The translations under genes and the position numbers were made by a program. Positions 13,001 to 26,000 of a stretch of DNA of 64,000 nucleotides are shown piece after piece (position 1 is the stretch's first letter; every line of letters begins with the position of its first letter). The notes beneath the pieces were generated by a model. That model saw only the letters and a list, made by a program, of their open reading frames with translations. It was not told the DNA's origin and made no database searches. Origin of the DNA: Cristatella mucedo (taxonomy: Eukaryota > Bryozoa > Phylactolaemata > Cristatellidae); NCBI GenBank assembly GCA_009760855.2, contig WPIO01000009.1, positions 7,601,001-7,665,000 of the forward strand. The letters are read 5' to 3'.

Positions 13001-16000
13001 GAGGTAATAATAATAATACACTTGATAAATCGCCCTCAGAGAACTCAATCTCTTTCTAGGCGTTTTACATTTGCTGCAAAGGGAAATGCGATCGAATGGT
13101 GAGTGGTATCATGCTTGATAAACAACATGAATAGCATGGTTAGGAGTGACATGCACAGTCAGCATACAAGTGTGGTTAGTGGCAGCATGCATCGAGTCAG
13201 CATGCATAAGCACATAGAAGACGAATCACAGGGGAGTGCTGCCCTAAATAGGTGTTTTAAGTTCTTTTTAAATGGGGTCAAGTCAGGGGATGTTGTGACT
13301 GGAGGTCGGGAGTAAGTTCCAGGCTTTGGGAGCATACGAACTAAATGGATGGCCTCCAAAAGATTTGAGGTTTGTACGAGGTATTTGTAAAAAATCAAAT
13401 CAGGTATCATGGGGTTGAAATAATGTGGCTGATCATGGCAAACCAGTATGACCTTTGCCAGTTTGCCAACGTATACTGCATAGCTGGCTGCCTGTATGGT
13501 TTAGTTGATCTTCTGCCATAGTGATAATAAAGGGTATGCAGAATGTCAATTATCTGGCATTCCACTGGTGGCTGCCTAGCTGCTGCTGCATTGTAGCAGC
13601 ACATCCAGAAATTCTTTCGATGGGGCTGAATCTTGACCCTTACCGAGGCCGACCAATCATGGGCGAGGTGAAAGATGCCAAAAGCATACCTTCCAGCTTC
13701 AAATAGCAAGAAGTGAGCCCTTCTAGTTACGTTGTTGGCATTCTTCCTTGCGTTTGCCATGCGAAATTTATTGAACAATTTTCTTCAATGGTTGCACATA
13801 ACCAAATTTTCGTACCTTGAATTCAACGAAAAAAGTGCTGAAGTCACTCCTTAATCACAAATGATTTGTTAAAATGCTCCCTATTTCCACCGTGAGTGCC
13901 AGCGAAAGGCTATCTATGCACATACCCACTGACCCCTAGAAAGAGAAATTTGCGATTTTGCAGAGTTAAGTCGCATAATATAATTCTGGTACCCGTATGG
14001 CCCAGTGGCTCCTTTGCCTAACAACATTTCAGTTCTGGGTCGTTAATTAAAACTATGAGACCCGAGAGCCATACGGGGATAACATCAGAATTTTTAAATC
14101 ATTGACGAGAACCGAGCCTACTGCTTTTGGTATTCATGTGTTGCAGAGGCTACTGATCATTGTAAATTACTTATGAAGCACCACCAGAGAAATATTTTTT
14201 CGGAGTCTACATATGCTAGAAAAACATGTCAATTGATTAGTGGTATTAACGTGGACAGTTTATACCTGCGTAGGGACTTGGAGAGCAATTTCCAACGATA
14301 GAGCGAACGGTGGTGATGAAAAGCTGGATTTGTAGCTTGCTCTCGATGCCACGTCACTATATAGTCCCGATTCGTTAAAACGCTCTACTGCCGCTATACA
14401 AATGAGGCTGTTATCAGCTAATATTTATATATTATTCCCTTTGCAGCAAATGTAAAGCGCCTAGAAAGAGATTAAGTTCTCTGAGGGCGCTTTATCAAGT
14501 GCATTATTATTATTATATTATTATTATTTGAAGGAAAGCTAAAGGAATTTCAGGTATGTAAGTCAGAGAAACAGAATGAATGAACCTAAAACATTTTTGA
14601 ATTAATAGACTTAGTCGCCACGTACTTGATGGAGAGAGGGTAGGTCGATGACAAATTGTTATAGAGTGGCTACTCTTTCTACCACTGTTTTAACACTGGC
14701 CTTTAAAAAATTCATTCCAACTTAAGCATGTTCACACGCTACCACGGGATTTCGGGATTTCGGGACGTGAGCGTATGTAGTAGTGTTGGTGCAATCAGTG
14801 AGTGAGCCTTGGCAACTTCGCCCTCCTGTGATCCTGCAATCGAAACATCTATTACAGCTTTTTTGCATCAAGTGCTGCAGGTTTTTCAAATGCTGCATCT
14901 GCATATTAATACCAAGGATCTTTAAAGGCCGCAAAAAAAGAACCAGTTGTCTTTTATTTTCTAGGCTGTACATATGTAGCTAACTCGTATTTTGTTAGCT
15001 GTGTTGGCATGACTTGTGACTTTGCCCACCAATCGGGTGCTTGCTCTTCACGATCCAGGTCGTGGGTTCAAGTCTTTCATTAATCTTGTACATTTGAAAA
15101 GCACGTTTGTCGTTAATAAAGGAGCTATGGCTGACTCAATCAATAGTTTAGCCTCTTAGGTCGATCGCAGTAATACTTCGAATAGTCAACTCAGTCTTAC
15201 TAGTTGATGTTGGGCTAGACTTCGGCACACTAATTAAGCGCCCTCGTGAGTACTGTCTGCTGATCTAGGTTGCATTGCAGATCGGTTGCACATTCTTCCT
15301 GCAGCTGTAGCTACCTGTGAGTCTTCAGGCAGCTCATAAGTTTAAATTTGGTTCGTCTATGACTTACATGACATGTCAATTGGGATACCCCGGTGCTAAA
15401 ACAAGGGGCATGTAATGTAATGTATCACCGTCTGTAATGCCATAAAGATTATGTGGGTGTTACGCAGGAGAGTTTTGTATAGCGCACTCACAGTCTAAGA
15501 GACTTTCGGTACGCATTCAGTAGCCAACAGACTGGTTTGGTTTAGCGGTTAAGGTGCTTGCCCCGACCAAGGCCTTGCTGAGGTCGTGGGCTCGAGCCCC
15601 GAGGCACATGTGAAGCGCCTGAATAGAGATTAGTTCTCTTCGGGTGCTATACAAATGAATCTTATTTCTTTATTTATTCATTTCACGCAACAAAGAAAGT
15701 GGGAAGCATAGTAGAGTCAGGAGAGCAGTTGAGGTAGTGAGTAGCATGGAGGTAGCAGCTCAAGACGGCTGGAAAAGATGTGCCATTGTCGGCAGCAGGA
15801 GAGTAGTTGTCGTTGTGTAAAAATCGTGGAAGCAGGTTCCGCAGTCTAGAACCTGCAGAGCAAGGGGAGGGATATAACATTTAATTTATTGTCCATACAG
15901 GACCTGAAGGCACGAGGAGGCTGAAATTGGTGCATCAGTTCAGTTAGGTGTGGAAGAGCCAAGCTGTGGCAGGCCTTGTGGGTCAGCATATTGTGTTGGA

Positions 16001-19000
16001 GTTGAATCCGTGCCTTTTTCCCACTAGATGCTCGAGTCTTTGCAACATCAACTGACTCGTGTCAGCAGATGATTTTCAACCACGGGTGTAGATATTGCAA
16101 ACTCCTGAGAGCTCGACCTGGCAGACCACAGCGCTGAGGGAGTCGGTGGCTTTTTGGTATCCTATCTGCTAGAAAGTAGTGAGTCGTAGGAATGAGGTTT
16201 GTGTAACCTGCTCTCAGGAAAGAGTTGCATCGATTCTGTTATAGGTCCGATGGCTATTTGGTCGGCAAGGACTCGGTGCGGCATCTGAAGTCGCTTATGA
16301 TGCGGCCTCTGGCTAAGGCAGAGGTCCTCCAGCCTGCCACTGCAGCACTTCAAGCACGTGGAGATGGTCGTCCTGATGGACAGTCTGGTGACCATAATGC
16401 AGGCGAAGTCAATGGCGCTTCCGGCACCTTGAGTGGTGAGAGCAAGTTCGACTTCAACGACGACCTCCTCTGCTGTCACGGTATGCTTTCGCTGCAGCTA
16501 GCTACACTTCTTCAAAAGCAGAACTATCACTTTTCTCAGCCACATCGGTTGGCCATTTACATTTAGTCTTGTGGATGGGTTATCTGTCCATGCAATGCTG
16601 CAGCAGCTGCTGGCTCCTTTGGTTTTCAGACTTATGCGATGGCCAGTATCTTACACTGTTGCATTGACAAATACTGACTGCTTTCCTTATGTTGTAGGCT
16701 CTCTTGCTATCGATGAGAAGAAGAGGATGGTCATTGCTCGCGTAGTGTGGGAAGCACTTAGAAAGCACTTTCCGGCTGCCCCCGAGTTCCCAGCCGAGTC
16801 ACAGCCGTGCACGCAATGTCTGGTAGGCAATGTCCTACCCATCGATGCTCATGGGCGAGCGCAGCGCACTTGCCGGCCAGCCAATTCAGTGGCAGTTTAC
16901 TTCCAGGATGCCGAGGCTGAAGCCAAAGAGTCTGCCACAAAGCACAGGGTGGCAGCAATGGAGCTTCGAGGGATGCTGTGCGACTTGCTAGGGAATAAGA
17001 GGAGACCCCAGCCCTTCGATGACCAGGAAGTGTTTCTTGTCAGCAGAACCTTTGTGGAGTCATTGAAGAATTTTACAAGGCAAGTATGCACTTCCTGTGC
17101 TTTAGATGCATGAAGCTATGTCAGAACTAGTCGAATGCTTGAGTTTCAGCGTGTAGGCAGCTGGTTGGCATCAACAATTGTAAGTACATGGAAACTTTTG
17201 GAAAGCTGGCGTTCTTTGAATGCATAAGGCTGTTACAGATAAAGCCTTCATGAGAGCCGGTAATCTTCAGCTTGTTGGAGAGGGTGATTAGTTATGTAGA
17301 TGTGGAAAACACATGGACTTTTTCCGCTGCATACTAATAGAGGTGGGGGTCTTAAAAACTTGGCGGTGAAATCCAGCTATACGTTTTACTGCAGGGATGG
17401 ATAGATAAATAGGGAATGTTCAGCAGCATGCAAAATGAACTCGCGAAGTATGCAGATGCTGTACCCTTCGAAGTTTCATCGTGGTTAGTGATGGACGTAA
17501 GCCGATTATACTTTGGGGGAGGGCCGTAACCTGAAATGAGCGAGACGAATTAAACCGGGTTGGCGAACGTCCATCACAGTCTTGAGACAGGAAAATGATA
17601 TTGTAGCTGCTTCAGTTATGGTTCAGAAGTATACTTGGCTAAATAGTCACAACGATTATGCAGATGCGATCTGTGACAAACTTTCATGAAATTCTGGAAA
17701 TCGGTTGGCAGTCGTTCGCAACAATCTTGAACACGACTTAAAGGAGATGTGCCAGGTTGCTTTCCCTTTCAGGTCGCCTTCTAAGAGAGAACTGTAATAA
17801 ACCACATCAGTCCGTACCTTGCATCCTTTACTTCCGATCAGCAATTTTTGCATTCTCGTCATCTTTGGATGAATGAGCAGGAGGCCAGCAGGTGGTTTCA
17901 TGGTCATGAAAGTAGTCCCTAGCAATCAGTATTGGCTCAGTGAGCTCTTCCGGGCGAGCATCAATTACCTAGTACACGGCCTTCAATCCATACAGTCAAA
18001 AGCCCTCTCGACACCTGCTGTTATCGCACATTTCGTCAAGAAACATACAAAATTTCGGGTTTTGGTGAAGCCAAGCTTTCTCTTCTGGGGTACCTGTTTA
18101 TATATACCCTGTAATAGTCAGGATAAATTTCCCTTCGGAAAAATGCTCTGAAACATCTGCAGTTCATTAACCTCTCTTCTCGAGAGCTCAGGACAAGTCG
18201 ACAATGCTTCCAAGGATGCAGTTAAGAGTACCTATGCAGAAAGCCAAAAAACTCCTACCAAGCACATTTCAACCACCTACTTGAGCATTGATCGTAAGCA
18301 ATCAGGACGGTGCACTTGGAATTCTGCCTTGGTTATTAATTTTCTTTTGTCATTCGAAAGACTATAGTTTTTGCAACTTTCAAAGTGCCACAAGATAATT
18401 AGTTGAAGCGCAACATTGCAAACCGGCTTGTCGGTCGAGAATGTCGCAGCTGCCACATTATGCCAGTTCTCTCCGACCTGCACTGGATCCTTATCAAGCA
18501 CTTTAGGTCCGGCCATTCACCTTTAGATTACGCCCTCCTCTTTCCCCTGTGTAGCTGTCTGAAAACTTAGTTCTCTGACTTTGCTTTGGACTACCTGGTC
18601 TTCTGACTCATGCCTCTAACCAACCTTTAATTCTATAGAGAGCCTACCTTTAGTTCTTAGGCTCCCTCAGCCTAGAACTCAGTACCTATTGATTTTGTTG
18701 GTTGGTGAGTTTGTTGATGGAAAATTAACATATAGTTAGATTATGACTATTCTATCACCGTAGGAGAGAGAGTGGGGAAGAGAGAAGAGGCCCGGTTAGG
18801 CCGAACGGCAGGCAGAGAAGTATGCATCTGCCAAGCCCAGGCAGCGGGAGGGAAGTGGCCATTTGTCTGCCACAGCATAGCAGGTGTGGGTTCGGCCGTG
18901 TCTAAGCTCGAGAGAAATATTGATTTCATAACTGGCAAATAATTGGGTAGCTAGCGGTTGCTACAATTTCACAGCTTACTTGACTTTGTGATATTCAAAA

Positions 19001-22000
19001 GGAAGCTAAATGCCAACCTGTTCATGACAGCATTTGCTTTGTCCGTGTGAGTTTTTTTCCCCCTTAGCTACGGTATTCGCACCGAGTATGATTAGGCTTT
19101 TTGGGTGAGCCGTAGGAAACTCGCCAGGGTAACATCACACAGCCTTTGTGGCATTGTGGGGTTAGATACGGAGAATGCAAATGCATTCACGAGTGCTGAC
19201 ACTGTGCATGTAGTCAATGATCGGTGTATGTGCTTCCTTTGTAGCACATACGTATAAAATGCCTTCGATGTCTGCGTGTCCTTCTCTTGGCGCCCGGTGA
19301 AAGCGTATTATTAGGATTTTATAAAATTTTGCGTGCTCTGCATTCGTGGCCGTGCCCCAGTCACTCTGCTTTTCAGATCGCTTGCCCAACATTGTATGTG
19401 CTGGTATCAGTTGTCATGTAATGTAGATGAAATAATTCTGTTACTTGCATTGCTCAAGGCTAATACCGCAAACCCACCACCTGGGCGACCATGCGTGATT
19501 GGACTGGGATCGCTATACATGTGGTCATTCTTGCTTAGATTCAGTCAAGCTTTGTATAGAGCGAGAAAGCGTGTATGCAAGAGCTAGAGCTGTGCAAGAG
19601 CCGGGAAATGGGTTGCTACTCTTTTTCGCTAGCTCACCGTGGGGTGGCCGGTAATCGTTGATGGCCGGCCTTTCTATCTCATGCCCAAGAAAGTCGCAAA
19701 ACTCGCCCATTAGCACCGTTGGGGAAACTAACACAAGCAGCAGTGACTGAAACCTTGCCATAGAAAACCAGCAGATATTTTGCCAAAAGTAAGGTATGCC
19801 AAATATCGCGCAGCCGAGCCTCTGTGCTCAACTCAAAAGCACTTACCAATCACATCTATGTACTGTAGCTTCGGCACGAACACGCCGTAGCGCTTGTGAT
19901 GTGAAGCTTGCTTAAGAGCCGTTGGGTCTTTAAGCATTGCGAGTTGTGGGCTAAAATGGCCGCAGCCATTGCAGCTGTCCCGGCGAGGATGCACAGTGCC
20001 AGGCGGTGGCGTAGCCATGGCGAAACGCGAGAAGGTTGCTCCAGCAGTCGAGCTCGACTACGCTCGACCTGCCTTCCGTTAAACTCACCGTTAAAGCAAA
20101 GGTTTCGCTACAGTAGCCCCTTTCGTTGGAGCTCCGAGTGTTACAGCTGCGCAGCGGCTCCAAAGCAGCGGGAATGCACAGCGAGTCAAGCTCAAGCTAC
20201 GTGTCCCTTTGCAATTCCGGCAATGGTCTTGAAGCTAGCAATATGCAAAGGCTGGGAAATGTGGGTCTGGGGTGAAATCGGCAACCTTACTCGTTTGTAT
20301 CAGAATTTTTTTGCGAAAAGCCTGAGGCATCACAACTATCAGCAGCATCGCGTGTTGAGGTCCTGTTTTGGTTGCATGCTTTCTCTGCACGGCCTACTTT
20401 GGTTAAGAGCCCGGATGCAGTTGCTACTGGCCATTCTGGTAACGTTTCGCACGTGCACACTCAACCACTCCTGTGTAGCCGATTCCGAGCCCGTGTGCAG
20501 ACGGCTCGATTCGCCGTCTGGCAGCGTACTGCTCTCAGCCTCTTTTTCTTTGATGACCGCCTGTCTGTCCTTTTTAAAGCCCTGACAGCTCACGTAATGT
20601 CGTCTCTTTTCTCAATCTCTCTCACTCTCAGTCTGACAGCTGTGTTCTTGTCGGTTTCCAGCACTTTAAGAAAGACCGAAGCTCCAGTTCCGCAGGTGAA
20701 GAACGAGCTGCTGCTCTGCACCCACGGCAACCTGAGTGCAGACCCGTCGGATGCTGATGTGTAAGTAGACCACCCCTCTCCTCTCGGAAAGGGTGGTGGT
20801 TGTGGTGGCGCCGCCATCTCTTGCCGTGGGCAGTTGATGGAAGAGCTTTGATGAGCTTGGCATCAACAGTGGTCGCGACACTGGCCCCTGCCCCTGCTGC
20901 TGCTGCTGCTGAGTCGAGGAGCCACACATTGTGAGAGTTTGTTTATGCATAGTTTGTTGTGGGCTCGGAGAAGCTTATTGTCTGCAGAAGCCAACGAGTC
21001 TACGAAAGCCAGCGACCGTTGTACTGCTCCTGGCCCTTGTCTCCGATGGTGTAGGAGTCGCTAGCTGATGGGTTGCCGAGCAGGTATCCTCTGCCTGCTT
21101 CTTATGACGACGGTGGGAGGCAGGAGCTAGCATGGCGCTGTAGCAGCTGTGCAGCAGTGTTCTTGTTTAAAAATTTATTTGTACACCACCCTAAGAGAAC
21201 TCGAATCTCTATTCAGCCGCTTCAACTGTGCCAAGGGGCTCGAGCTCACGACCGAGGTCTTGGGTTCGAATCGTACAGTGGGCGATCCTTTATTGCCAAT
21301 GCAAGCGGCGGTGATAGCCTTTAAGGCTCTTCTGTCGCTATACAAAAAGCGGCTGTTAAATCAGCTAGTATTTTATTTTTTGTCTAAGGTAGCTAGAAGT
21401 AGAGGGGTGGGTTCTGCGAATTCTTCCTGCCGGGGTCAGGATGGGTTGCTTAGGAGACGTCAGTGCCCCTTTGTGCTGACAGTCCTTTTGGCTTACCTGC
21501 TCATTATACCGAGGTATCAAGTGGACACGACAGTGGATTTGAGTCTTCAGCAGGTGATCCTTAATTCATGCTTTGAGCTGGGTGATTGTAGCTAAGGCTC
21601 TTCTACAACTATATTGAATCGATCAGCCGAACTTTGATTTTAGCAGGGGGGTCTTCGCCCAGCGATAAGGTAAGTGCTCATCTGTTATGACCCAGGCTGT
21701 AGGCTCTACTCCAGCTGCTGGCAATCCTGTGTTGCCTACTGCAAGTGGGATCATTGCCGATATAAATCTGTTATATTATTGAGGCTGTTGAATTTGGAGA
21801 TCTTTACTTTTACCCATCGCTTTATGAACAATTGACCTTTGCAAGTTTTTCACAGCCGGCTAGTTTCTTGTGGTTTTTTATAGGAGGGACAAAGAATTGC
21901 CATTTACCAGACTGCACCTATTGTCACCCCTGTCTGCACATTTGATTGCATATGGATTTCATTTTCCATGGACTTTGTTTCTGTTTTGGCATTCAAAATT

Positions 22001-22996
22001 ACACGTTGGTCTCTAAACCTAAAGTCTTGCAACGTCACGGCTTTCCACAGCAAACTTGCTTTCTCTACCCTACTGCACGACCCTCCTACTAACCTTCCTT
22101 TCTTGATGCAATGCCACCACATGACATTAGCCATCGTCCTAGACTGGTTTGCATCTCTCACAATGCGACAGGTTTGTCCCCACCCAAACGCATGTTGGTT
22201 TACGGCTGATATCAAGAAAGCAAGCAATGCGAAACATTTACCTTAGCAGAGCCACTAAAAAGTTCGGATTCACTGGCCACAGCTTGTCATGAGAGAATGT
22301 CTTGTACCAACTAATTTGAGCTCAGACCAAGTTCACACTTCATAGAAAACTAGTCTAACCACACACGTATCAATGACCCGAAAGCATTTCTGTCCATCTT
22401 TTCAGCACTTACTAATAAGCATACAGCCCGGTGATCCCAATGGCAATTTAGTTTTTGTCGACTGACAGCGGCCACTTTTTTAGGGATGCAAGGGAGAACT
22501 TGAGGTCAAATATATATGTGTTAGTTATAGTTATGGTGGGCAACAGCAGCAAATTTAGGCTTGCCCGAGGAAGAAGGACTGAGTGTTGGGTGTATAGGGC
22601 TACTGGTCTTCTTAAGCTTCGTTTGCACGATCGACTTTCCTCCTAAATCGGTACTAGTTTTGACCGATTTCTCTCTGGTTTGGGCTACTACTTCACCATA
22701 CTTTGGGGGGGGAGCCAAGTCGGCAGACTGCCGAAAGAGAATCTGTTTCTACTGTTTGGCTCTTTTCAGGACTAGCCGACCAATCAAAATCCGGATGTGT
22801 CACATACACCCATGGCCAAAATAAAAAAAATGGCTGTTTCTCATAGGTTCTAGTTCTATTTAGGTGTTCCGAGCTAGTCGATGAACATGGGATGCTTATG
22901 CATTGTAGCCTTGGCTCAAACCTGCTCTACGCTGAAGACGCTGCTCGTCTGTTTATGAAATCCACCAACAAACGAGTACAATGCACATGGCTTAGC

Positions 22997-23052
<56 letters not shown>

Positions 23053-26000
23053 ACTTATCACTGTGCACTTCCCGAAAAGGCTGTTTTGCATGCTTATCTT
23101 CCTTTTCTTTATATTCTTCTCCTAAACGTCTTAACTAGGAGGGAAGTCGGCATTGGTAAGGGGGAATTTCGATAGTGTGTACACAACTTAGACTGGGAGA
23201 TTAACATTGACAAGGGGTCAGCAAGGGGGGTGGCAGGCTTGAGCAGAAGCATTGAGGTAGGCCTGGCAAAGGAGGTTGAAGAATCCTGTGTGTGTGTGTG
23301 CGTGCGTGTGTGTGTGTGTGTGCGCATTGTTACTCGTTTGTTGGCATGCATGCATACACATGTGTGTATGCATGCATGCACAATATATATACTGTATCCA
23401 GGCACTTCACATATGCCGTAGGACTTGAGCCCACCCAAGACTTTGGTCGTCAACTGCATTCACCCTGACCTCGGTCGTTAAAGGTGTGCACCTTAACCCC
23501 AGGGCCGAACTAGGGCATGTTACTGTGGCGATGGACTTGCTTATCTGCTCTGTCTCGAATGGCAAAAACCTATGCTGCAAGATGTGATCATGCTTGCGTT
23601 GCGTTTTTGCCAGCTTTGTGACTCTTTGGCCCCACGAATGGCTGGCATTGTGGAAGTATTTCGGCGAATGCGAGAGGGCCATCTGTGTGAAGAGAAGCGT
23701 ACCGCCTGCTGACCACGTAACCACGCTCAATAACTACGACCGAACATGCTACACAGTTTCACCAGGTACGGCATTGAGAGCCCCGCGAGGTCGGCGTCTG
23801 TCTGCCGTCGTGCAGTGCCCGCCCCTGCAGTGACGAGTGCAGTGGCTAATCTCAGGCTGCTTCTGTGTGCACAAACACTGCAGAGATCTGTAGCCGTTGC
23901 CTGTCGGCACATCTGGCGATAATCGACAGCCGACGATTTACATATAATTTTGCCAAGCTGTACGTCTCCAAAATCGGAGGCTCTCGGCCACCACAAGTTG
24001 AACAAAAGGAGAGCGACGACAAGGATGCGATCGTATCGGGTAGCAATAGCAATGGCAACTGCCCTGATGCATCGAGCAGCGACGAGGTATGACAGGTCGA
24101 TGATTGACGACCTTTCGTAGAGCTGCCATTGGGCTGTTTGTATATGCAGTGTCTGAGTGGCAGCAGCAGGGATGTGCAGCAGTCTGAGCTGAGCTGCTTC
24201 TCCCGGTTGCTTGGTTTCCCTTGAATATGTTAGAGCGCCAGTAAATGCACCATATACCTGGCCCTTCAGTCAGAGTTCACGACCTCGGTCCCGAGGTTGT
24301 GGATTCGAATCCTGCGGCAGGCGCTCCTTTATTGTTGCTGCAAGCAGTGGGTATAGCCGGAAAGGCTCTTCTGTGGCAATACAAAAAAGTTAAATCAGCT
24401 AGTATTTTTTTCTTACAGTCAGCTTCCGGGATGCTCCACATCCAGGCAGCCTCATAAACTCGGCCTGTTAAATCTTTGCACATTAGAAACTAGGGGGCTA
24501 CCTATTTGCGACCAGGCTGTCAAGGAGATGCTCGATGCTTGGCTCTACTGGCGTGACATGGATGATGCCCATCTCTGGTGGCTGCGTATCTGAGACCGCC
24601 CCCTCGCGGTTTTTCATTCTAATAGACCACGTGGTATGACAAGCTAGGTGGTAGTGTTGCTGGTTTCATTCGTAAGCCACTTGGCTATAACACCGGTAGT
24701 TTTCGCATGAGCCATCGTTTGAATGAGTTGCCTTCATATACCCACCAAAAACGATGCCTCTCATACTTATGATCTTCCGAACTGCTTCTAGCTGCCTAAC
24801 CTTGTTTATGGAATAGTTTCTGGAGATCCTCACGAAAATATGGTTGTGCGACATGCCGTTATTAATTGCTAGAGACTTTAAAAAGCCTTTGTTTAATTCA
24901 GAGGTCAAATGTGATTCCGAGTTCAGAGGTCAACTGTGATTGCTAGCAAACTGTCGCGTTGTCACATTTCTTCCTGTTTGTCCAATATTCTCGAGAAGAA
25001 CGATGGCATTCCGTAGCAATAAATGTAAAGTGTCTTGGAAGAGATTAGGTTACAAATCTATTATTATTATTATTATTAAATACTAGCTTTAGGCAAACTA
25101 AGCACGATTCAGAAATTGGAAAGGTTAACAGTCAAAATCGACTGCTAGCATATGAGCCCGCTGGCGGTTACCAGGGTTACCAAATTTCCGCAAGTAGAAT
25201 CACAATTAATTATTTATTTTGTGGATAGCTGCTTTAAAAAATATGGCGTTTTGAAGTCAAAAACGCCGTTGACCTGATTCAGGAGCAGCACCGTAAGAAT
25301 CGTGTCGAAGCAGTCTGAAGAACTATGTGCAAAAGAGCTCAATGAAAGGATGCACGTCGTGGTTGGCTAAATGGCTAATGACGATATAAAAGATGTTAGC
25401 CATGATGTTCTTAGCAACGCGATGGAACTGGTGTGCAAGTTCTTGGAAACATTTCCCAGGAACTTCATTGCCACCGCTGGTCTCAAAAGATTACCCAGGA
25501 GGTCCGGAATTATGGCGCCGGTGCTCGCCTGGGCAGTATCGCTGATAGTACGGACGAAGGTCCGGATAATATTGGCGTGCCGTTGGTGGCGGCATCCGAT
25601 ATGGCACAAAAAAGAGCATCAGAGCACAAGGCTGCTCTGGGCTTGCAGATACGCTTTGTGGGGCACCCGAAGAAGGCACCAGCCATTGTTTGATATCAGC
25701 CATCAATCTTGAGCTATTTCTCGAAAAAACCAGGCTCAGTGTTTAAGATCGAGCCCTGAATCCTTACCCTGGATCTGGTCAACTGCTGTGCACTTGCACA
25801 ATAAAAATTGTTTTCGAAATCGCTGTCTTTCTGCTGACGAATAGAACTCGACAAGCCCGACATTTTTAGCCTATTTGCGTATAATTTGGACCAATATTCA
25901 GGTAGTTATCACAGTCCGTGCACACCCGAGTTACCTTGGTAACCCGGGTTACCGTCATCGGGCTCATATATCCTGTTGAATATGTGCAATATATCTGCAT

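Noticed and set aside
15533-15678. functional tRNA gene
   Set aside because: A and B boxes are present, but there is no cloverleaf with paired acceptor stem, and the 3' half is a LINE-like tail; it is a SINE.
17477-17578. 11-bp inverted repeat GTGATGGACGT/ACGTCCATCAC
   Set aside because: Too short and without extended ends or target duplication to be called an element.
19908-20585. 225-codon plus-strand open frame in USP48 intron
   Set aside because: No recognisable domain, no matching splice context and an unbiased mixture of residues; probably chance.
22892-23125. open frames encoding poly(Thr-His), poly(Val-Cys), poly(Ser-Leu) (also at 760, 41210, 42673, 44845)
   Set aside because: Produced by CA, TG and CT microsatellites, not genes.
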